Shown here in pieces: positions 6,044-13,637 of a stretch of 15,385 nt of DNA. Made by a program: the position numbers and the translations under genes. Below the pieces are notes generated by a model. That model was given only the letters and a program-made list of their open reading frames with translations. It did not search any database and was not told the DNA's origin. Source of the stretch: Clostridiales bacterium (GTDB lineage Bacteria; Bacillota; Clostridia; Christensenellales; UBA3700); contig JAAVHQ010000009.1 in NCBI GenBank assembly GCA_014799645.1, positions 204,984 through 220,368 of the forward strand, written 5' to 3'. The number at the start of each line of letters is the position of its first letter. Position 1 is the stretch's first letter.

Positions 6044-6828
6044 AATTTGCTCAATTCCTCGCTTCTCTTGCGACAGTTGTCAATGCCTTTAATAATATTT
6101 TCCGCAACGGAATTTTCCTTGAAAGTATCAATCGCTTGAATTGTTGTTCCGCCCTTCGAGCATACTTTTTGTATCAGAGTGTCCAAATCGTCGGATGAAT
6201 TCTCTACCATTTTGCTTGCGCCAATCATTGTGCTGATTGCCAAGTTTTTGCTTTGCTCGTACGTAAGCCCGCCATTCATTCCTCCGTCAATCATAGCTTT
6301 GATGAAATAATAGACGTAGGCAGGACCGCTTCCGCTCACTGAAGTCACCGCATCAAAATACTTTTCTTCTATAAAAACGGTCTTAGATATCGTCTTAAAG
6401 ATATTGTCAACGAACTTTATGCTTTCCTCGCTTACCTGACGAGAAGTAATCGCGCTGACTCCTTCGCCTATCGAGCATGGCGTATTAGGCATAATTCTTA
6501 CTACTTGTTTGCAATTACACTCTTTTGCTATGTTTTCGCAACTTACGCCTGCCATAATAGAAATTATGCATTTAGAAGTATTATTTCTAAATTCGCTTGA
6601 AATCGAGCGGAAAATTTGCGGTTTTATCGCTAAAACCAAGTATTCGCACGACGTCATAACTTCGACGTTGTCGTTTGTTGTTTCTATGCCCTGATACTTT
6701 TCCTTTATACTTGGCGTGGAAATAAACATGTCTTTTTCAGACAAAAATTTGCTTGACAAAAGTCCGTTTATTATTGCTTTTGCCATATTGCCGCAACCGA
6801 TAAAACCTAGTTTGTATTTATAATTCAT
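6040..6828 (-). CDS. proC: Pyrroline-5-carboxylate reductase
   Basis: The last step of proline biosynthesis reduces 1-pyrroline-5-carboxylate with NAD(P)H. The 262-aa product has the N-terminal Rossmann motif LGFIGCGNMAKAI (7-19), VRIMPNTP (110-117), the signature SGSGPAYVYYFIKAM (165-179) and SKGGTTIQAI (224-233). A frame continuing 36 nt upstream to an ATG at 6864 exists. However, GGAG (6837-6840) lies 8 nt before the ATG at 6828, and the Rossmann strand starts right after it, so 6828 is chosen. The extra 12 residues of the longer frame would also run into the divergent tRNA promoter. It heads a proC-rnhA unit with a 4-nt overlap. Confidence 0.95.
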   Translation of the reverse strand: MNYKYKLGFIGCGNMAKAIINGLLSSKFLSEKDMFISTPSIKEKYQGIETTNDNVEVMTSCEYLVLAIKPQIFRSISSEFRNNTSKCIISIMAGVSCENIAKECNCKQVVRIMPNTPCSIGEGVSAITSRQVSEESIKFVDNIFKTISKTVFIEEKYFDAVTSVSGSGPAYVYYFIKAMIDGGMNGGLTYEQSKNLAISTMIGASKMVENSSDDLDTLIQKVCSKGGTTIQAIDTFKENSVAENIIKGIDNCRKRSEELSKL

Positions 6829-6857
6829 AAAAATCGCTCCAAAACATTGATATTCTG

Positions 6858-6886
6858 TTGACACTTCTCAAAAGATTATATATAAT
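6858..6886 (+). promoter_or_regulatory. Perfect consensus sigma-A promoter of tRNA-Trp
   Basis: TTGACA (6858-6863), a 17-bp spacer and TATAAT (6881-6886) match the sigma-70/sigma-A consensus at every hexamer position. The tRNA begins 29 nt after the -10. The -10 lies in a 12-bp palindrome (ATTATATATAAT, 6875-6886), so the divergent proC transcript may start from the same AT-rich segment. Confidence 0.9.
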
Positions 6887-6914
6887 ATTTAAGAAGTAAA
6901 TTATCTCATAACTT

Positions 6915-6989
6915 AGGGGAGTGGCTCAACGGTAGAGTAGTGGTCTCCAAAACCATTGGTTGCGTGTTCGAATCGCGTCTCCCCTGCCA
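6915..6989 (+). tRNA. tRNA-Trp (anticodon CCA), CCA tail encoded
   Basis: A full cloverleaf folds by eye. The acceptor AGGGGAG (6915-6921) pairs with CTCCCCT (6979-6985), with discriminator G6986 and CCA 6987-6989. The D stem is GCTC/GAGT around AACGGTA. The anticodon stem GTGGT/ACCAT encloses loop CTCCAAA with anticodon CCA at 6947-6949. The T stem GCGTG/CGCGT encloses TTCGAAT. It is a solitary tRNA gene between divergent proC and convergent purB, with its own promoter and terminator. Confidence 0.97.
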
Positions 6990-7013
6990 AAATGACCTGC
7001 AAGGGTCATTTTT
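6990..7013. terminator. Terminator shared by tRNA-Trp and purB
   Basis: AAATGACC (6990-6997) pairs with GGTCATTT (7004-7011) around TGCAAG, with T's to 7013. The stem starts one base after the tRNA CCA. The matching A run on the left (6989-6992) gives a short U tract on the minus strand, just past the purB stop codon, so it probably serves both converging transcripts. Confidence 0.85.
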
Positions 7014-7020
7014 CATTGTT

Positions 7021-8451
7021 TTATACGTTTACTTGTCCTTGCTGACCTAGGCAGTCTTTGTTTTTATCAAGAATTGGCTTGATAACTTCGTTGACAAACT
7101 CGATTGTCTGCTCTTTTGCTCTTCCGATAAAGTTCCTTGGATCAAGGATGCTGTCTATTTTGTCGTTTATAGCAGAAAAAGCGTCGTCTTTCTTAATTCT
7201 CTCAATTAAATCGTTGTCTTTGCCGAATTGCTTGACCATTTTGGATGCTTCCATAGAGTGAACTCTGATTTTTTCGTGCAATTCTTGCCTATCCCCGCCC
7301 GCTTTCACGCATTCCATAAGGATTACTTCGGTAGACATAAACGGCAATTCTGCCATTATGTGCTTATTGATTGTGTTTTCGTAGACTACAAGACCGTCGG
7401 CTACGTTCATGTATATCTCTAGAATCGCGTCAATGGATAAGAACGCTTGCGCCATTACGAGTCTTCTGTTGGCTGAATCGTCCAAAGTGCGCTCAAACCA
7501 TTGGGTAGCGGCGGTATTTGCGGCGTTTGCAGGCAAAGTCATCACGTATCTAGCAAGCGAACAGATACGCTCGCTTCTCATAGGATTACGCTTGTATGCC
7601 ATAGCGGAAGAACCGATTTGATTTTTCTCGAACGGCTCTTCTATTTCTTTCATATTTTGAAGAATTCTTATGTCATTTGCGAATTTATATGCGCTTTGTG
7701 CGATTTGCGAGAGTACGGAAAGAATATTATAGTCGTATTTTCTCGTGTAAGTTTGTCCGCTGACGGCAAAACTCTTGTCAAATCCCATCTTTTTTACTAC
7801 TAATTCGTTTAATTTCTTGACTTTTTCGTGGTCTCCGTCAAATAATTGCAAGAAGCTTGCTTGAGTTCCCGTCGTGCCTTTAACGCCTCTAAGACGGGTA
7901 TTAGCAATCACATATTCAAGATTTTCATAGTCCATTTGCAATTCTTGCAACCATAATGCCGCTCTCTTTCCGACGGTAACTAATTGCGCAGGTTGAAGGT
8001 GCGTAAAGCCCAAAGTAGGCATATCAGCGTACTTTAACGCGAATTTTGCCAGTTTGTCCATTACGTTGACGAGTTTATTTTTGACAAGAACCAAAGCGTC
8101 GTGATAAATTATTGTGTCCGAGTTGTCCGTAACGTAGCAACTTGTAGCGCCTAAGTGAATAATCGGCATAGCCTTGGGACATTGTTGTCCGTACGCGTAC
8201 ACGTAAGCCATTACGTCGTGTCTGACGATACGCTCTCTTTCTTTTGCTACCTCGAAGTTTATATCTTCGATATGCTCTTTCATCTGAGAAATTTGCTCGT
8301 CAGTGATGTTTAATCCAAGTTCTTTTTCGCTCTCAGCCAAAGCAAGCCAAAGTTTTCTCCACAAAATCATTCTTGTTTTTTCAGCAAACTGCTCCAACAT
8401 CGGTTTTGTAGCATAACGCGTAGTCAATGGGTCAACGTAATTTGTAGACAT
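7021..8451 (-). CDS. purB: Adenylosuccinate lyase
   Basis: This 476-aa fumarase/aspartase-superfamily enzyme acts twice in purine synthesis (SAICAR to AICAR, adenylosuccinate to AMP). RHDVMAY (77-83) supplies a conserved active-site His78, LGFTHLQPAQ (147-156) supplies His151, and the superfamily signature GSSAMAYKRNPMRSER (280-295) carries the mobile-loop serines 281-282. The common Pro after Met is Ala here, which the superfamily pattern tolerates. The length, close to the human enzyme (484 aa) rather than the 430-aa Bacillus form, places it with the longer PurB class seen in many Clostridia. GAGGTG at 8457-8462 fixes ATG 8451. It has its own promoter and shares a terminator with tRNA-Trp. 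It occupies the place downstream of spoIVB where Clostridia usually carry spo0A. Confidence 0.97.
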   Translation of the reverse strand: MSTNYVDPLTTRYATKPMLEQFAEKTRMILWRKLWLALAESEKELGLNITDEQISQMKEHIEDINFEVAKERERIVRHDVMAYVYAYGQQCPKAMPIIHLGATSCYVTDNSDTIIYHDALVLVKNKLVNVMDKLAKFALKYADMPTLGFTHLQPAQLVTVGKRAALWLQELQMDYENLEYVIANTRLRGVKGTTGTQASFLQLFDGDHEKVKKLNELVVKKMGFDKSFAVSGQTYTRKYDYNILSVLSQIAQSAYKFANDIRILQNMKEIEEPFEKNQIGSSAMAYKRNPMRSERICSLARYVMTLPANAANTAATQWFERTLDDSANRRLVMAQAFLSIDAILEIYMNVADGLVVYENTINKHIMAELPFMSTEVILMECVKAGGDRQELHEKIRVHSMEASKMVKQFGKDNDLIERIKKDDAFSAINDKIDSILDPRNFIGRAKEQTIEFVNEVIKPILDKNKDCLGQQGQVNV

Positions 8452-8488
8452 ATTTACACCTCGAAAATTGTAATATAATTATAAATAT

Positions 8489-8517
8489 ATTATATAATAG
8501 TAAAACAATTAAATCAA
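8489..8517 (-). promoter_or_regulatory. purB promoter
   Basis: On the minus strand, -35 TTGATT (8512-8517) and perfect -10 TATAAT (8489-8494) are separated by 17 bp, about 37 nt before the purB ATG. Further TATAAT-like hexamers lie downstream in the AT-rich leader. The leader is too short for a purine riboswitch and none is seen. Confidence 0.65.
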
Positions 8518-8599
8518 CAAAATAGACCGTAGATTTAATCTTAAATATAAAAAATCGGTCTCAAAGACTAAGCAAGCCGTCAATATTGTTAAAATAATA

Positions 8600-8644
8600 A
8601 ATTTGCGGAATATTACAAGTAAATGTTATAATATACCGCAAATT
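8600..8644 (-). terminator. Stem-loop downstream of spoIVB, possible operon terminator
   Basis: AATTTGCGG (8600-8608) is perfectly complementary to CCGCAAATT (8636-8644), and the interior AT-rich arms can extend the pairing imperfectly. On the minus strand it lies about 58 nt after the spoIVB stop and is followed by TTATTATTTT, a broken U tract. It is the best candidate for the end of the dxs-spoIVB operon, but the U tract is weak. Confidence 0.45.
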
Positions 8645-8702
8645 GTTCTAATTTTCGCAATAATTAAGAAATAAAACGCTCTAATTGAGAAGTATTTTGG
8701 AT

Positions 8703-9851
8703 TTATGGCTGCATCCAATCGACATAAACGCCATATCCCTTTGTCGGATCGGAAACAAAAACGTGCGTGACTGCGCCTATAAGTTTTCCGTTTTGTATAA
8801 TAGGACTGCCGCTCATACCCTGCACTATTCCTCCGGTCGTGTCAAGTAATCTTTGGTCGGTAACTCTCAATACCATACTCTTTTCGGCAGGACTACTTTG
8901 GCTGTTTGTTTTAATAATTTGGATTTCATACTTTTGCGGCGCGATACCGTCTATTGTCGTATAGATATATGCAGTACCCGGCTGAGCGTCTGCTTTACTA
9001 CCGAGCAAGATTTTTTCACTTTCACTATTTTTATTCAAATTGCCGTACATTCCATATATATTATTTGCAGTAATTGAGCCAAGTGAATTGGTCAACGTAC
9101 TAAATGATCCGCTCAATTCCCCCGCTTTGCCTTTTTGCCCTTTAACGTAGCCGACTATATTCGCATTATATATGCTGCCACCGCTTGCAGACACGTCGTC
9201 GCCGTTAATATCTTTGATAGCGTGGCCAAGAGCGTAAAATTTATCACCGTCGGTATAAGTCATAGTGCCTATACCCTCAATTTGGTCTTGTAAAAGCAGT
9301 CCTAACTTATTTTTACCGCTTAAAATATCAAGCGCAGGAGTGACTGTATAGTCTTTTGTTTCATTTTTATGCTTAATGCTAATACTGACTTGCTCTTTAT
9401 CTTGAATAAGATCGTTTATTTGGTTGACGGAATCAAGTTTTACACCGTCGATAGAAAGTAAAACGTCGCCGCTTTGAATTTCTATGCCGTCAACGGGACA
9501 AACTGCGCCGTCTTTTGTGACAACGCTCACTTTAGAAGTTATATATAGCCCTGTTTTGATTGCAATACCTATAGGATAACCGCCTAAATTTACGTATTTT
9601 TCGGGCTGCGTTTCGATTTGCACTTTGCCAATCGGGATAATTCCAAATAATTTGAAATTGACAACCTCGGTTGTTTCTTCTGATTGAATAGTAGAATTAA
9701 GTTGAATTCTTGATAAATTATCAGAGTTTACCGAAATGGTCTCTCCGTTAATATAATTTGTTTGATTGACTGCAAATATGGTAATTGCAGATAATACTAT
9801 TAAGACAATAAGTGTGAATATACAAAACTTTTTTTTCAAATTTACGTTCAT
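8703..9851 (-). CDS. spoIVB: SpoIVB serine peptidase (S55 family), sigma-K checkpoint signalling protease
   Basis: The start is ATG 9851, preceded at 7 nt by AGAGG (9859-9863). A TTG in the longer frame (9857) sits directly against that site and is rejected, leaving 382 aa. Residues 8-29 form an N-terminal membrane anchor, a PDZ domain spans about 93-175, and the S55 peptidase follows. Catalytic His210 (FYALGHAI), Asp332 (RVTDQRLLDTTGG) and Ser347 (QGMSGSPIIQNGKLIGAVTH) correspond to B. subtilis His236, Asp363 and Ser378, with Asp-Ser spacing of 15 in both. In sporulating bacteria it is secreted from the forespore and cleaves SpoIVFA to activate pro-sigma-K processing. It lies 46 bp after recN, the usual neighbour. 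The next gene downstream is purB rather than spo0A. Confidence 0.95.
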   Translation of the reverse strand: MNVNLKKKFCIFTLIVLIVLSAITIFAVNQTNYINGETISVNSDNLSRIQLNSTIQSEETTEVVNFKLFGIIPIGKVQIETQPEKYVNLGGYPIGIAIKTGLYITSKVSVVTKDGAVCPVDGIEIQSGDVLLSIDGVKLDSVNQINDLIQDKEQVSISIKHKNETKDYTVTPALDILSGKNKLGLLLQDQIEGIGTMTYTDGDKFYALGHAIKDINGDDVSASGGSIYNANIVGYVKGQKGKAGELSGSFSTLTNSLGSITANNIYGMYGNLNKNSESEKILLGSKADAQPGTAYIYTTIDGIAPQKYEIQIIKTNSQSSPAEKSMVLRVTDQRLLDTTGGIVQGMSGSPIIQNGKLIGAVTHVFVSDPTKGYGVYVDWMQP

Positions 9852-9897
9852 TTCCAAACCTCTCGCAATTTAGTTTGAGAAATGTAAAGTAAATTAT

Positions 9898-11592
9898 TCA
9901 GGATTTTTTATAATTCTCGGCATATTCGAGTAATTCTTTGGCATGAGGTATCGCGTGAGACGAAATATCCTGCCCGCCAATAAGTCTCGCAAGCTCCTCA
10001 ATACGGCTAGAATCATCCAAAAATTTGAGCCCTGTGACGGTATTGCCACTTTGAGTAGATTTTTCAATAAGGTAATGACTATCCGCCATCGATGCGAGTT
10101 GCGGAAGGTGCGTGATAGCCAAAACTTGCTTGTTTTTGGATATATCGTAAGTCTTTTCCGCGACGATTTGCGCAATTTTTCCGCTGATACCCGTGTCGAT
10201 TTCGTCAAACACCATTGTAGAAATACCGTCTAGATTTGCAATAATCTTCTTTAAGGCAAGCATAAAACGAGATAATTCACCGCCCGAAATAACCTTTGAT
10301 AATTCTTTTACAGGTTGTCCCGCGTTTGCGCTGAACATAAAGATCGCTTCAATTCCGCCGTCAGCATCAGGAATAAATTCCTCCAACGATGGAATTTGCG
10401 AAAACTGCGTTTCGAACTTGCATGACGGCATTCCCAACTCTTTGAGTTCTTTCAATATGTTTTTTGCAAGAATATTTGCAACTTTTTGTCTTTCTAATAA
10501 CAGTTTTTGCGTACTTTCATAGAGTTTTTTAGTCAAAATACGCTTTTCTTCTTCGTATTGCTTTACTTTTTCCTCGCCGTCAGCAAGAAAATCGTATTCT
10601 TCTTCTATCTCTTTTAAGTAATTGTTTATCTCTTCTATAGAATTGCCATATTTGCGTTTTAGAGCTCTAATCAACGCAAGCCTTTGTTCGCAGTACTCAT
10701 ATTGCTGTATATCGAATTGATTGTTTTCAGCCATATCGACGATTGTCGAGTCAATATCTTTCAGCTCGATTTTGCAAGATTCAAGTCTTTCCAATACCTC
10801 TTCGACCGATTTGTCATAGCTTGAAATCTTAGTAAGTTGAGAAATTGCATACGACAAAGCCGATAATACGTTGCCGTTATCGTCGCCGTTGATAAGATTA
10901 TTGCATTCATTCAGCGTGGAAATTATGGTTTGGGAATTATTGAGTTTATGTCTTAAGGATATAAGCTCATCTTCCTCGCCTTCTTTTAATTCGGCTTGCG
11001 AAATCTCGTTGATTTGATATTCCAAAAGGTCGATATTCTTGTTTACGTCGGTAAGTGAACCGTATTTTTTCAATTTTTCGCGTATTTCATTATATTGATT
11101 ATACAACTCGATATGCGATTTTTTTAGAGAATTTATTGTAGATTCGCCGTATTTATCTATAATTGACAAATGATAATCGCTGTTGAGCGCGGATACGTTC
11201 TCGTGTTGCGAGTAAATATCGGCGACGGTCGACGCTATCTCTTTTAGCGCGCTTAAAGTCACTCTTTGTCCGTTTACCGAGCAAGTATTTTTGCCCTCAA
11301 CTGTCATTGATCTTTTGAGTATAAGACAATCGTCATTATCCACGTCAAATTCTTCGAGGACTTTGACTGTATTTTGCGTAATATTTTCGAATACTGCTGT
11401 AACTGACGCGGTAGTTTCGCCGTATCTTATCAAGGATTTGTCCGCTCTTTTACCCAAGACAAAACTAAGGCTGTCAATAATAATTGACTTACCTGCGCCC
11501 GTTTCGCCGGAAAGTATATTTAATCCCGTGGAAAAGTTTACGTCAAGAGATTTAATCAATGCGATATTCTTGATAGACAGATTACTCAACAT
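9898..11592 (-). CDS. recN: DNA repair protein RecN
   Basis: This 564-aa SMC-like ATPase acts in double-strand break repair. Walker A GETGAGKS is at 29-36 and a long coiled-coil midsection spans about 150-375. The ABC signature SGGELSR is at 436-442, Walker B TMVFDEIDTG at 459-468 and the H-loop ITHLPQLA at 493-500. The length fits the family (about 550-580). It starts 3 bp after the argR stop. AAGGA lies 13 nt upstream, a rather distant ribosome site, so translation may depend on coupling with argR. Although recN is often SOS-controlled, no LexA box was seen immediately upstream; it appears to rely on the operon promoter. Confidence 0.97.
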   Translation of the reverse strand: MLSNLSIKNIALIKSLDVNFSTGLNILSGETGAGKSIIIDSLSFVLGKRADKSLIRYGETTASVTAVFENITQNTVKVLEEFDVDNDDCLILKRSMTVEGKNTCSVNGQRVTLSALKEIASTVADIYSQHENVSALNSDYHLSIIDKYGESTINSLKKSHIELYNQYNEIREKLKKYGSLTDVNKNIDLLEYQINEISQAELKEGEEDELISLRHKLNNSQTIISTLNECNNLINGDDNGNVLSALSYAISQLTKISSYDKSVEEVLERLESCKIELKDIDSTIVDMAENNQFDIQQYEYCEQRLALIRALKRKYGNSIEEINNYLKEIEEEYDFLADGEEKVKQYEEEKRILTKKLYESTQKLLLERQKVANILAKNILKELKELGMPSCKFETQFSQIPSLEEFIPDADGGIEAIFMFSANAGQPVKELSKVISGGELSRFMLALKKIIANLDGISTMVFDEIDTGISGKIAQIVAEKTYDISKNKQVLAITHLPQLASMADSHYLIEKSTQSGNTVTGLKFLDDSSRIEELARLIGGQDISSHAIPHAKELLEYAENYKKS

Positions 11593-11595
11593 ATA

Positions 11596-12045
11596 TCAAA
11601 ACGTGTCCTTTAAGAATTTCAACGTGTCTTGAGCGTCTTTTTCGGTTGTTGCTACGCAAATTATAGTGTCGTCGCCCGCAATCGTTCCGAGTATTGTAGG
11701 TATCATCAAATTGTCCAAATAAGCGCCTGCACTGTTTGCCGCGCCCGATACTGTCTTAATGACGATAATATTTCCTGCGCTTTGCAAACTCAATACGCAT
11801 TCTTTGAAGATATTGTCGTATTTGTTTTTCAGTCCCTTTTCTTTGAAATGAACTTGAGTATAACGGTATTTTTTGGTTGAACCTGCGACTTTAACAAGTC
11901 CGAGTTGTTTAATATCTCTCGAAATTGTGGCTTGCGTAACGTCAAAACCGCGTTCATGCAAAATGCTTACCAAATCCTCTTGCTTGTCGATTTCGTATAA
12001 CGTAACAATATCTAATAACGCTTGCTGTCTTGCCGAATTTGCCAT
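11596..12045 (-). CDS. argR: Arginine repressor ArgR/AhrC
   Basis: This 149-aa protein has the N-terminal winged helix with VTQATISRDIKQLGLVKV (36-53, Ser-Arg-Asp 42-44 contacting DNA). The C-terminal hexamerisation and arginine-binding domain carries GAANSAGAYLD (101-111) and GTIAGDDTI (120-128). It represses arginine synthesis and activates catabolism when arginine is bound. The argR ATG directly abuts the nadK stop codon, and its ribosome site GGGGTG lies within the nadK 3' end. Its place between nadK and recN is the standard Firmicutes arrangement. No clear ARG box was recognised in the window. Confidence 0.96.
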   Translation of the reverse strand: MANSARQQALLDIVTLYEIDKQEDLVSILHERGFDVTQATISRDIKQLGLVKVAGSTKKYRYTQVHFKEKGLKNKYDNIFKECVLSLQSAGNIIVIKTVSGAANSAGAYLDNLMIPTILGTIAGDDTIICVATTEKDAQDTLKFLKDTF

Positions 12046-12876
12046 TTATTCACCCCAGTAGTTGAGCTTCTTCCTAAGTTTATTATAGAAGTTTTCGTTT
12101 TTAAATCTCACGAATGACGCGCATTTTTCCGCCTTTTCAATTACCAATTCAAAGCCGTCGGAATCGCTTTTGTATACGATATTACCGTCAACGATAACTC
12201 TAATCCTAGACGAATCTGTGGAAATTTTGATTGACATATTGTCTTCAATTACCATTGGACAACTGTGTAGCGAATGCGGACAAATAGAATTGACTATCAG
12301 TGCTTTCACGCTCGGGCTCAATACCGGACCATTGCAAGAAAGCGAATAAGCGGTCGAGCCCGTAGGCGTTGATACCAAAATGCCGTCGCTTCGTACGGTA
12401 TCGGCGCGTACTCCGTCTAAATCAATATTGAAAGCCGATATATGACAAGTGTCTTGATTGTTGACGATAATCTCATTTAGCGCGAAATATTCCTCGCAAT
12501 TTATTTTTGTGGATAACATCGTTCTTGTTTCGATATTAAAGGAATTCTCTTTAAGACATTTGACTGCGTAGTCGATATCCATCTCGTCGATTTCCGTCAA
12601 AAATCCTATCTTTCCCTTATTTATTCCAAGTATAGGTCGATTTTCTTTGAGATTACGCACTGCGTCGAGCATTGTTCCGTCTCCGCCGAAAGATACTACT
12701 ATGTCGCACCAATCAAATACGACGGACGTAGGCGCGACTTCTTTTTTATCAAAAAAGTCGCTTGCATTGTCGCATACTTTGTATTCTAAACCGTTCTCTT
12801 TGAGTTCAGAGCAAAATACTTTCGCAACCTTTGCGTCAATATCTCTTTTAAGATTTGTTTTAATACCGATTTTCAT
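12046..12876 (-). CDS. nadK: NAD kinase
   Basis: This 276-aa protein phosphorylates NAD to NADP. It shows GGDGT (64-68), KIGFLTE (89-95), the conserved Asn-Glu pair 134-135 (ALNEIIV) and SDGILVSTPTGSTAYSLS (163-180), which binds substrate. Length and motif order fit the family. It lies 27 bp after tlyA and abuts argR. The ribosome site is weak: the only AGGA is 17 nt from the ATG. A TATAAT-like hexamer occurs in this gap, but without a -35 I would not call a promoter. Confidence 0.96.
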   Translation of the reverse strand: MKIGIKTNLKRDIDAKVAKVFCSELKENGLEYKVCDNASDFFDKKEVAPTSVVFDWCDIVVSFGGDGTMLDAVRNLKENRPILGINKGKIGFLTEIDEMDIDYAVKCLKENSFNIETRTMLSTKINCEEYFALNEIIVNNQDTCHISAFNIDLDGVRADTVRSDGILVSTPTGSTAYSLSCNGPVLSPSVKALIVNSICPHSLHSCPMVIEDNMSIKISTDSSRIRVIVDGNIVYKSDSDGFELVIEKAEKCASFVRFKNENFYNKLRKKLNYWGE

Positions 12877-12903
12877 AATACTATTATAACTTGTCCTGTA
12901 TAA

Positions 12904-13626
12904 TTATTCAATAGGTTTGCATAAAAATATTAAAAATTCTATATTTTTATTTGGCTTAGTTGGCGCTGTAGTGATATCAATATACTTTAACCCGAGATTT
13001 ATCGCGAAGTTTTTGATATCCTCACAGACTTGTTCTCTTACTTTTTGGTCGGTGACAATCCCCTTTTTACTCAAATGTTTGCTTCCTGCTTCAAACTGCG
13101 GTTTTATCAGCGCGATAATATCACCGCCCTTTTTCAATATATTGAACACAGCGGGAAGAATTAGTTTGAGCGAAATAAAACTGACGTCGATGCACGCAAA
13201 ATCCACTAACTCTCCAAAGGTATCTTTGTCAATATAGCGGGCGTTTGTCCTATCTTTAATAATTACTCTGGAATCATTTTTCAAAGTTTCGTCAAAAGCG
13301 CACTCGCCTACGTCAACCGCGTATACCTTTTTTGCCCCGTTTTTGAGCATACAATCGGTAAATCCGCCGTTGGACGCTCCAATGTCGGCGCAAGTCTTTC
13401 CGTTTAGGTCATAATTGAAATCTATCAAGGCTTTGTACAGTTTATCGCCGCCTAGAGAGGAAAACTTGAAAGTATCTAAGATTTTTATATCATTGGTATC
13501 GTCTACGTCGTATGCCGATTTAGTAATAATTTTACCGTCGACTTGGACGAACGAGTTGTCAATCATATGTTGCGCTTTGGCTCTTGTTATGTTGAGTATT
13601 TTGCTTAAATATATATCAAGTCTCAT
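12904..13626 (-). CDS. tlyA: TlyA-family rRNA 2'-O-ribose methyltransferase (S4 + FtsJ domains)
   Basis: This 240-aa protein has an S4 RNA-binding domain at 1-58 (RLDIYLSKILNITRAKAQHMI) and an FtsJ-like Rossmann methyltransferase at 60-240. SAM motif I is ADIGASNGGFTDCML (80-94), acidic Asp105 is in VDVG, and DVSFISL (147-153) and LIKPQFEAG (173-181) follow. The tetrad Lys62, Asp147, Lys175, Glu230 has nearly the same spacing as Lys69-Asp154-Lys182-Glu238 of Mycobacterium tuberculosis TlyA. It is about 30 residues shorter than most relatives, mainly at the termini. The family was once annotated as haemolysin A; a ribosomal role is better supported. It starts 11 nt after the dxs stop. Confidence 0.95.
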   Translation of the reverse strand: MRLDIYLSKILNITRAKAQHMIDNSFVQVDGKIITKSAYDVDDTNDIKILDTFKFSSLGGDKLYKALIDFNYDLNGKTCADIGASNGGFTDCMLKNGAKKVYAVDVGECAFDETLKNDSRVIIKDRTNARYIDKDTFGELVDFACIDVSFISLKLILPAVFNILKKGGDIIALIKPQFEAGSKHLSKKGIVTDQKVREQVCEDIKNFAINLGLKYIDITTAPTKPNKNIEFLIFLCKPIE

Positions 13627-13637
13627 ACTCGCCTAGC

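Noticed and set aside
8452..8702. Purine riboswitch or PurR box upstream of purB
   Set aside because: The leader after the promoter is about 30 nt and AT-only; no conserved aptamer core seen.
9894..10208. 104-codon minus frame inside recN
   Set aside because: Lies fully within the recN coding region in another frame; a shadow.
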